The notes below the pieces were generated by a model, which saw only the letters and a list, made by a program, of their open reading frames with translations, was not told the origin of the DNA and searched no databases. Source: Neoceratodus forsteri (Eukaryota; Chordata; Ceratodontiformes; Ceratodontidae). Taken from it: a DNA stretch of 64,000 bases. How positions within the stretch are numbered: position 1 is the stretch's first letter; each line of letters begins with the position of its first letter. This document shows positions 55,350-64,000 of the stretch, in pieces. The position numbers and the translations under genes are program-made. The stretch is from the NCBI GenBank assembly GCA_016271365.2, contig CM028130.1, positions 470,117,501-470,181,500 of the forward strand. Direction: 5' to 3'.

Positions 55350-56182
55350 AATGACCCAAGGCTATTGGCCATGCATAAAACACGGGCCCCTAACTGCTGG
55401 GACCCCTGCCACAACAGTGACCCAAGGCTACTGGCCATGCATAAAAAGTGGGCCCATAACTGCTGGGATCCCTGCCACAACAGTGACCCAAGGCTATTGA
55501 CCATGCATAAAAAGCAGGCCTATAACTGCTAGGAACTTCACCACAATAGTGACATTTGGCTGTTGACCATGTATAAAAAGTGGGCCTATAATTGGTGGGA
55601 CCCCTGCCACTACAGTGACCCAAAGCTATTGTCCATGAATAAAAAGAGAGCCCATAACTGCTGGGACCCCTTCCACAACAGTGACCTAAGGCTATTGGTC
55701 ATCCATAAAAAGTGGGCCCATAACTGCTCGGACCCTTGCCACAATAGTGACACAAGGCTATTGATTATGCAGAAAAAGCGGGCTTATAACTGCTAGGACC
55801 CTTGCCACAACAGTGACACAAGGCTATTGGCCATGAATAAAAAGCGGTCCCATAACTGCTGGGACCCCTGCCACAACAGTGACCTAAGGCTATTGGCCAT
55901 GCATAAAAAGTGGGCCTATAACTTCTAGGATCCTTGCCACAATAGTGACACAAGGGTATTGACCATGCATAAAAAGCGTGCCTATAACTGCTGGGACCCC
56001 TGCTACTACAATGACCTGAGGCTATTGATCATGCATAAAAAGTGGGCCCATAACTACTGTATCCCCTGCTACAGCAGTGACCTAAGGCTATTGGCCATGC
56101 ATAAAAAGTGAACCGATAACTACTGCATCCCCTGCCACACCAGTGACCTAAAGCTATTGACCATGCATAGAAACGGGCCCGT
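55350..56182. repeat. 67-bp minisatellite, block 2
   Basis: About 12 units. It begins AACAATGACCC, exactly where block 1 broke off (CTTGCCA), and ends CGGGCCCGT at the Tx1-type insertion. Confidence 0.95.
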
Positions 56183-59100
56183 TCCTCTCTGGGTGGGGGG
56201 TGGGAACCTTTATTTAACTGGTGTTTCTACAGGACGTTAATTCGGCCAGACCTTTTGGGTCCCTCAGTTTGGAGTAGTCCTCTGGTCTCTTCCCCTTTCC
56301 TCTGAGGTTGGAAGAAGATATTACAGTGAGGAAAGTAATCTCGTTTATATATTACAGTCAAGAGACAGTGTCCTAAGGGATCAAGTCTTTTAATTGGTAA
56401 GAGAAAGTCTCTTGGCTTAAAGATTTTGTGGATATCCTGGCAGGCGGAGGAGGTGACTAATATAGTACTGGAGTTATTTGAAGTGACTCGGCTGGCGCTA
56501 GTGGGCCTGTTGTTTTAGATTAAAGGTTAGTACCATTCCAATGGTCATGTCTGGATATCCCTGCGCGTAATTTGGAGCAGGGAATTCATAGCAGAGAACG
56601 ACAGAGGCAATCGGTATTATTACATTAGCACCATTTTTAGATATGTTAATGTCCGATTTTATAACCACATCCAAGGCTTTGGATTTTCGATATTGGTTCA
56701 AAAGGTACAGGATCGGTACTAGACAATGCTTCTATGCTCCGGGTCAAGTTAGGGGAACGAAGAGTGGAGTGATTTGCATTTCAGGGGTTGAGTCAGAATA
56801 ATATGGAGAAATGGAGTGCAGCTGGTGCCACTGAGTCCATTTTCTTTATTGAGGACACCCCACAATCATAAGTAAGCCGGTCTCCTTTTTCTTAGGGAAG
56901 TTTTGAAGGTCCCTACCTCCCTGTTGTTAGTCAGTCGTTCTAGGAGTTTTCTAGGGGGCACTCTCTGAAATAGAAGCACATGCCCCTGAGCGGCTTAACC
57001 TATTTACCTCAAAAGGGGAGGTTATAGGCCTTCACATTGTTCGGGGAATTTAATATTCTTATAGATGGCAGATCTCCGTGGACCTGCTCAAATTTACAAT
57101 CCCTATGTAGTGTAGTAGGGGGCATTATGGTGTCTTAGAGGGTGATGGGAGGGAGGGCTCCGGGAGGGAGCTGTCTTGGGGAGGGCTGTATCGCCCACCA
57201 GAGAGAGGGGCGAAAGGCACTTTTCTTGGGAGGTATGGTAGTCAGAGGGCTCTTGACTGTTATCAGTTATGTGGATCAGAAGTCAACCGGGGTATGCCCT
57301 CCTGGTATTGGTATCTTTGGATAGAATTTATCTCCCAGTGGATCGTTGTCTATGGGTCTCGGTCCCCTGACTTAAGGTCTAAAGTTCCCATCTTTTTTTT
57401 GAGACCAGTCGGGAGGACTTTTGTACATAGTTGGTGGGACATATGGGGAGGGGTTCGGGTACAGTTCTCTTTCATACTGTTTGTCCTGTTAAGGGCAGTT
57501 GTATTTGGGTCAACGTTTTCTCATTCTGGCTCTGTTTTGGGATATGGGGGAGGGTGGGGAAGAAGGGGGAGCCATAGTTACGAAGCCATTTAAGTATTGA
57601 GGGAGGTAGGGGAGATGTGCCTTCTGGGATGGTTTACTCTTCCCTTGCTGTGTAATGTTTTTTTGTTACACATAATAATATATGAGTATGATGTCGATTA
57701 AAATTGCAACGTGGAACGTCAGAGGTGCCAGAGACCCGTCTAAAAGATACCAGGTTCTCAAAAATTGTGCCCTTTTGAATGTCGATATTCTTCTGATGCA
57801 GGAAACCCATCTTATGCCATCAGAAGTTAATGGGCTACATCAGCAGGGATATTTCCAAGTCTTCACTTCTTACTGTACATCTTCCAGCAGAGGGGTGGCT
57901 ATATTAATTAAAAGACACATTTCATTTCTGGCAGAAGAGTGTCTAGTGGACCAAGAAGGTAGATTTATTATTGTCAAGGGCATGCTCAATAATGTCAGGA
58001 TGGTATTAGGGGCAATTTAAGGTCCAGTGGGAGGAGACCTGGACTTTCTTATGAGTCTGGCTGATAAATTGAGTGGGCTTTTGCCCTCCGTGTTAATACT
58101 TGGGGGGATTGGAATATTGCCCCGTCTCAGGACCTAGATAAATCCTATAGACCTTTAAAACCCCTATCCCCTTCACAACTTGCTTTGAGGGATTTTACGA
58201 ACCTATTAGGTCTATGTGACCCTTGGCGCTTATTCAACCCCTCCGGACAACTCTTCTCTTTTTATCCCCAAGTTCATCAGTCGTGGTCGAGAATTGATTT
58301 TATCTTAGTAACACACTTTTACCCAGTATCTTACAGTCAGGAATAAAACCAATTGTGATTTTGGACCATTCTGTTGCATGGATCTTGATTTCCCCTGACC
58401 CACAGGTACAAAGAGACTCAGCCTGGAAATTAAACACATAACTTTAAAAAGAAGAACCTATAGTTTCTCATATTAAATCGCTAATATCTTCCTTCATAGA
58501 TACTAATTCGGAGTCAATCACTAGGGAAGACTTGATTTGGTGTTCCTTTAAATGTTTCATAATGGGGGAATTTATTAAGTTAGCGTCGAGGAGAAAAAGA
58601 CAGAGGGAAGCTCAGATCATGTCGCTATCGAAGCTTGTTGAAGCTTAGGAATGAATACTCTGACTTGTTAAGAGATAAGGCAGAATATGCCATCCTCAAA
58701 ACCAAAGCTCGGTATTTTGACCAGGGGGAAAAACCAGGTAGGATGTTGGCCCTCCGTTTGCGGGAAGTGGAGGGATCGAGATGGATTCCTTCCTTGTCCT
58801 CCCCTGACGGCTCTCTCAAGACTTCCCCTCGGGATATCTCCCAGGTTTTGGAGTCTTATTACCAGGATCTCTATAATGTTGGTACTTCCCAACCCTCCTA
58901 TTCCCGCATCAAACAATTTTTCGAGGGCCTTCCTCTCCCTTCCCTGCAGGCCCATCAGGGGGAGTTCTTGATCTCTCCCATTACACTGACCGAGGTGGAA
59001 GAAGCGATTGGGGGATTAGCTCTGGACAAATCCTGATGGTTTCCCCTCCAATTTTTATAAAGTTTTTTGTAAGGAGATTGCCCCCCCTTCTTCTGAAACT

Positions 59101-61716
59101 TTTTGACTATATGCTTGCCTCTGACCTCCTTGACCCCTCTTTGTTGGAAGCCACCATTGTTTTGATTTTGAAACCAGACAACCCTCAGACAGACCCAGCA
59201 AGTTACCGTCCAATTTCATTACTAAATTGTGATATAAAGATTTTAACAAAAATTTTGTCCCTTAGAATTAAACAGATTTAGTCCAATTTGTTGAGTCCCG
59301 AACAGGTGGGTTTTGTTCAGGGTAGATCTTCAACCGATCACTTGCATACCCTTTCGCATATTTTCCAAGCTGCCCAGGATTCCCAGGATCCCATGGTTCT
59401 GGTTTCATTAGATGCCGAGAAAGCCTTTGACAGGGTCCATTGGGACTTTCTCTGGTTCACCCTTGGGAGAATGGGTTTTCCGGACACTTTTATTCAATGG
59501 ATCAAGACAGTTTATAAGTCCCCTACGGCTAGAATTTATTGCAATGGGGTCTTCTCCTCTCGATTCCCCTTATTTACTGGTACTCGGCAGGGGTGTCCCC
59601 ATCGCCTTTTTTGTTCAATTTATATCTGGAACCTCTTTTATTGAGTATCAAGAACTCACCCCAGATTACAGGATGTCTAGTCCATCAGCAATCTCTGACG
59701 TTATCGGCTTACGCTGATGACATTCTTCTATATCTGGCTAACCCGGAACTCTCTTTAATACATGCATTACAAATTATAGATCAGTTTGGACAGGTGGCCA
59801 ATTATAAACTAAATTTATCCAAATCAGTCATATTCACGTTAAATGTTAGTACACTCCACGCCAGTTTTACCCGGTTTGGTAGGAAATGGGCCTCTTCCTC
59901 TTTAAATACTTAGGTACCATCTCACTAGAGATCCAGAGGACCTCAGGAAACTTAATCTGGATGACTTGGTATCCAAGATACAGTCTGCTCTCCAAAGATG
60001 GGCCGTCCTTCCTCTATCCTTATGGGGTCGTATTAATATTATCAAAATGAATGTATTACCCCGGGTATTTTACCCACTAAATCTATTGAATATTTAGCTC
60101 CCTCTATCCTACTTTCAGCAGCTCCACACTACTATCTCTAGATTCATTTGGAAAGGTAAGCAACCTAGGAAGGCCTTTTTCAAACGTAATTTACCTAGGG
60201 AGAAAGAGGGTCTCTGTCTCCCCAATTTTATGTTATATTATTGGTCGAGTCATATCTCTAAAATGGGGAGGTGGTATGAGGCTAGGACTGATGAATACCT
60301 TCCAGCATGGCTAAAGCTTAAGAGAGGGATTTTGGATAAATATAGGCTTCAGGTATCTAGAGTTTTTTATTACACTTTTGCTACATTGCCTCCTTGTATA
60401 CAAAGTAGTGTTATAGGGACTTCTATCAAGGCGCTGACTCAATGTTGGAGCTATTTCAATATCTCACCAAAAAAAGATATGGCTCAACCTCTTACTTTAA
60501 ATCCGAACATTAAGATAGGAGGATCCCCGCTCTCCCTAGATTGGATCCCGCAATTACGGGACTGCCGTGTGGGAAATTTGTTTTCCCAAGATTCCCTTCT
60601 TTCTTCGGTAGATATAATGGTTAAGTTTAACATCCCTCAGAAACTCATTTTTAAAGTGTTCCAGCTGAGACACCTTATGATTTCTAACTTCGGATCCTCA
60701 ACTATGGTGTCTCAAGTCAGGCCCTTCCTAGACCAGGTACAAGAACATGCCAATAGGTCCCATGGTGTTTCCAAGATATATTCCTTTCTATTGGGTATCA
60801 AATATCCCAACTCCCTTATTGGCTCCAAAATTTGGTCCTCTCTTCTGCCAGAATCCCCCTTGGTGTGGGCGCGGATTTGGGTGGACATGTACAGATATCT
60901 TACTCAAGGCAAACATAGGCTTATTCAATATCATATACTGAACAATTTGTACTATACTCTGGTTAAGTTAGCTAAACTAGGAAGATTACCTTCGAATATT
61001 TGCACAAGATGTGGCATAGCCGAAGGGAACCTGGTACACATCTTTTGGCACTGCGACAAAGTGGCTCTATTATGGCATTCAATTCAATCTAACCTAGATC
61101 CCCTTCTGGGATTAAGAGATTTGTTTACAATAGAAGTCTGTATTTTAGGGATGTTTTCTAATATACAGGTTTTGGAGCGTAGGTTTCACATGGCTTTAAT
61201 CTCTATAACAGTTAAAAGACTGGTTCTCAGACACTGGATGGACCAACTGGTCATTCCATATGCAGAGTGGACTAAAGAAATATCTCTCTGTTTCAGGACT
61301 GAAAAGTTAATAGCTAGTTCTAGGAATTCTCTGAACTCGTTTGACTGGAAATAGGCAAATTGTATGCTTTATATTTGAATTAATGTACATGTGTATATCT
61401 CTGGCTGTGGTCGGCATTATCTCACATGGATGCTGATCATTGTATATTGATTATCTTCTGGAAAATGTCTTGTATGTTCTTTGTTAATCTCCTAGAAGGC
61501 ACATCCTGGGGTGGAGGGGGGTGGTGGTGGGAATAAGGGGGAGGATGGTTGGGGGGGGGGTTCTTCTCCTTTTTCCGGGAAATAATGTTTTCTGCACTCC
61601 GGAATTCTCTTTGTATTTTTTCTTTTACCCATGGTGTTCAATAATGGTCTATGCTCCTAATTGTGATTCTGTATGCCAATCAAAACTCAATAAAGACCTT
61701 GAATTTCAAACCGAAG
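56183..61716 (+). mobile_element. Tx1/L1-type LINE, 5.5 kb with target duplication
   Basis: Flanked by CGGGCCCGT (56174-56182 and 61717-61725), both inside minisatellite units. The 3' end has CTCAATAAAGACC (AATAAA at 61689-61694) and no long A-tail. The first 1.5 kb (56183-57681) has no ORF1 that I can read. It may be 5' UTR plus a deleted or decayed ORF1. ORF2 covers 57682-61354. Confidence 0.88.
57682..61354 (+). pseudogene. Tx1/L1-type ORF2: endonuclease, RT and C-terminal zinc motif
   Basis: Endonuclease: IKIATWNVRGARDPSKRYQV, ILLMQETHLM, FTSYCTSSSRGVAILI, then DWNIAPSQDLDKSYRP and SRIDFILV near 58300. RT: PASYRPISLLNCDIKILTKI, EQVGFVQGRSSTDHL, VSLDAEKAFDRVHWDFLWF, TGTRQGCP, YADD at 59710-59721. 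C-terminal 374-codon frame (60230-61354) is intact, with CTRCGIAEGNLVHIFWHC. Lesions: TAA 58018-58020, one missing G in the G-run near 58110, a stop in the 57-bp after 58340, loss of a few bases at the KSPGPDG block near 59034, TAG 59279-59281, a frameshift near 59600 and one near 59900. Few hits for 3.7 kb. Confidence 0.88.
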
Positions 61717-62240
61717 CGGGCCCGTATCTGCTGGGACCCCTGCCACAACAGTGACCTGAGGCTATTGACCATGCATAAAAAGCGGGCCCATAACTGCTGT
61801 GACCCCTGCCACAACAGTGACCTACGGCTACTGGCCATGCATAAAATTTGGGCCCGATCCCTACCACACCAGTGACTTAAGGCTATTGACCATGCATAAA
61901 ATGCAGGCCCATAACTGCTGGGACCCCTGCCACAATACTGACCCAAGGCTACTGACCATGCATAAAAAGCTGGCCCATAACTGCTGGGACCTCTGCCACA
62001 ACAGTGACCCAAGGTTATTGACCATGCATAAAAAGCTGGCCCATAACTGCTGGGACCTATGTCACAGCAGTGATGTAAGGCTACTGACCATGCATATAAA
62101 GCCGACCCATACCTGCTGGGCCCCTTGCCACAACAATGACACAAGGCTACTGGCCATGCATAAAAAGTGGGCCTATAACTGCTGGGACCTCTGCCACAAC
62201 AGTAATCCAAGGCTATTGACCACGTATAAAAAGAGGGCCC
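61717..62240. repeat. 67-bp minisatellite, block 3
   Basis: About 8 units, in phase with block 2 across the Tx1-type LINE. Ends at AAGAGGGCCCATG where DIRS-2 begins. Confidence 0.95.
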
Positions 62241-62245
62241 ATGAA

Positions 62246-62405
62246 GAACAGTTACGTAAGAACTTTCCAAAACAGTAGATCTTCCAGGAGGGGGAAGGTG
62301 GGAGAGAAATCACACCTGATGACTGAGAGCCCCTCAAAGATCTACTGTTACGGTAAGTTCTTACGTAACTGTTCTATCTTCTTCGGTGGTATCTCAGTCA
62401 TCAGG
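62246..62405. repeat. Interleaved inverted repeats at the DIRS-2 3' end
   Basis: GAACAGTTACGTAAGAACTT (62246-62265) is an exact inverted copy of 62355-62374. AACAGTAGATCTT (62271-62283) pairs with 62337-62349. CCTGATGACTGAG (62315-62327) pairs with 62393-62405. The first and last pairs interleave. Confidence 0.85.
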
Positions 62406-62429
62406 TAACACCAACCAAGCAGTGACAAG

Positions 62430-63420
62430 TGTCAACAGACAGTCTGGGAGGCTGGATCTCCATAAGGAGTCCTTGTAACATAGCCCTGCCAAGACCTGCA
62501 AGGACTCTTGAGGCAATGTACAGACTCTAATGCTTGGTGAAAATTTTGGACTGTACTCCAGGTGGCAGCTGCACAAATGTCAGCGCCTGAGACCCCTTTC
62601 AAACAAGCCACCGAGGTAGCTATGCCTCTGTTGGAGTGAGCTTTAAAAGCACCAGACAATTCTTTGCTGTACTTGTAGCATAACACAATGCAATTTGCCA
62701 ACCATTTGGATAAACTTTGCTTAGAAACTAAAGTCTTCTCTACCTGGGAAGAAAGAAACAAACAACTGCTTTGAATTTCAGGACTCTTTAGTTTAAAGCA
62801 GATAATACTCCAAAGTTCTGTGCACATCTAACATATGGAGCAGTGCTTCCCCTGGATTGGCACACTCAGGAAAATAAACAGAAAGGTGGATAGACTGATT
62901 TAAGTATGAACTCAGAGACCACCTTGGGTAGAAACTTAGAATTTGTGCGCATACCCTGTCTTTGTGAAAAATCAAATAAGGCTCCTCACATCAGAGGGCC
63001 TGAAGCTCTGAAATTCTTCAAACAGAAGTAATTGCAACTAAAAAAAATGCTTTCCAAGAGAGAAAGCACAAATTGCAAGTCACGATTGGCTCAAAAGGAG
63101 ACATGATCAACTTCTCCAAAGTAAAATTCAAGTCCCAAGCCAGGATCGGAGAACAGATTGGAGGTTTCAGGTGCAGGATTCTGCTTAGAAAGGTATGGGA
63201 GACATCCAGCTGAGCAATCGTGCGGTCACCCATGGGCTCATGAAAGGCAGAAACAGCCGAAAGGTGAACCCTGAGGGAGGAATACTGGTGGTCTGTGTCA
63301 GACAAAGAAATCAGGTAGTCTAGGATATGATTCACTGGGCTGGTGAAAGGGTCTAGGGAATGTTTGGCAGCCCAGGTGGCAAACTGCTTCCACTTCATGG
63401 CATAAGTGGCACAGTTGGAA
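62430..63420 (-). pseudogene. DIRS-2 tyrosine recombinase
   Basis: N-terminal part WKQFATWAAKHSLDPFTSPV, LDYLISLSDTDHQYSSLRVH and LSWKAFFLVAITS (63398-63018), then WLANCIVLCYKYSKELSGAF and AHSNRGIATSVACLKGVSGA (62827-62580). HxxR is intact (HSNR), unlike DIRS-1. The nucleophile block reads WSTVQNFHQALESVH, where the expected Tyr of the HY pair is missing. Frameshift near 63000 and a stop near 62830 split it. Confidence 0.83.
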
Positions 63421-63439
63421 GGTTAGTGAGTGGCCACCA

Positions 63440-64000
63440 GGATGTCTGCCACCTTGTTAGAGACCCTGAACCTGGCAATGGCTACATTCTCAGGAGTCAG
63501 GCATGCAGATGGAGGGACTGGAGGTTGGGATGGACTAGGGTACCCTGATCCTGGGTTAGCAGATTCCTGCAAAGGGGCAGAGGGACCGGAGGTTCCTCCA
63601 CCAGCTGCTGAAGCAGAGGGAACCATATCTGGTGCGGCCAGAATGGAGTTACCAGAAGCATGCTGGCCCCCTCCATTTGCAACTTGATCAGTACCCTCTG
63701 AATTAGGGGAAATGGAGGGAATGCATACAGAAATCTCCCGCTCCAGGAGAGGGACGTGTCTCACCAGAAAACTCCAGGCTTTAGTTTTTCATTGAGTGTG
63801 AACGGAAAAAGGTCCAACTCTGGATGACCACCTCTGTTGAACAGATCTTCTGCTATGAATGAAAGAAGCTCCCATTCATGCATGCTAGACTGAGTCCTGC
63901 TGAGACTGTCTGCAGGGTGTTTAGGACACCTGGCACGTGGATCTCAGAGAGTGTCAGACCGTGTTCTAGTGCCCAATACCACACTCTCATGGCCTCCCTG
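63440..64000 (-). pseudogene. DIRS-2 RNase H C-terminal region
   Basis: In reverse: REAMRVWYWALEHGLTLSEI, HVPGVLN (where LADxLS follows in active elements), FPPFPLIQRVLIKLQMEGAS, LVTPFWPHQIWFPLLQQLVE and NLQSLHLHAW. Broken by frameshifts near 63500 and 63790. RT lies beyond the window. Confidence 0.78.

Larger units (their letters stand above)
62241..64000 (-). mobile_element. DIRS-type retrotransposon (DIRS-2), 3' part, runs off window
   Basis: Minus strand. The 3' terminal and internal complementary structure lies at 62246-62405, the recombinase at 62430-63420, and RNase H text at 63440-64000. A different family from DIRS-1 by sequence, with the same gene order. It adjoins the 67-bp minisatellite. 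Confidence 0.88.

Overview
This is nuclear DNA from a vertebrate, most likely a tetrapod with a large, repeat-rich genome. CR1 and L2-type LINEs, L1/Tx1-type LINEs, Gmr1-type Ty3 elements, DIRS elements, tRNA-derived SINEs with A-tails, a MIR-like CORE-SINE and hAT/Harbinger remnants occur side by side. That mix fits an amphibian (a caecilian or salamander for example) or a non-avian reptile. The window alone does not decide between them. I find no host protein-coding gene, rRNA or tRNA gene. Essentially every long ORF belongs to a mobile element or is an artefact of a tandem repeat.

Layout. 1-10 kb: a minus-strand L2-type LINE is interrupted by a CR1 (1-1741) and by a complete Ty3 retrotransposon (2241-8225, here Gmr1-A) with two 726-727 bp LTRs and a 5-bp target duplication. 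10-16 kb: a CR1 fragment, a long tRNA-SINE, a near full-length CR1 (ORF1 esterase plus ORF2) and a small tRNA-SINE carrying a CR1 tail. 16-23 kb: decayed sequence, two L1-type ORF1 pseudogenes, two more long SINEs and a MIR-like SINE. 23-29 kb: a second, minus-strand Gmr1 copy (Gmr1-B) carrying four later insertions. 29-36 kb: an L1-type ORF2 split by an L2-type LINE, which itself holds a SINE and a short LINE tail. 36-43 kb: a 38-bp satellite with an embedded CR1; CR1 plus satellite is tandemly duplicated with a period of about 2.88 kb. 43-45 kb: DIRS and hAT remnants. 45-62 kb: a 67-bp minisatellite cut into three blocks by an L2 LINE (itself holding a Harbinger element and a DIRS element) and by a 5.5-kb Tx1/L1-type LINE. 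62-64 kb: the 3' end of a second DIRS element that runs off the window.

How the parts relate. The sequence reads as a stratigraphy. Split reading frames, target-site duplications and in-phase resumption of tandem arrays show which element landed in which. The most informative elements are the Gmr1 pair (integrase upstream of reverse transcriptase, SCAN-like capsid, tRNA-Leu-type primer site, and a stop codon at the same place between protease and integrase in both copies), two small unclassified insertions with 12-13 bp target duplications, and the CR1/satellite duplication. All coding regions carry stops, frameshifts or lost catalytic residues. Nothing here looks autonomously active in the form given.
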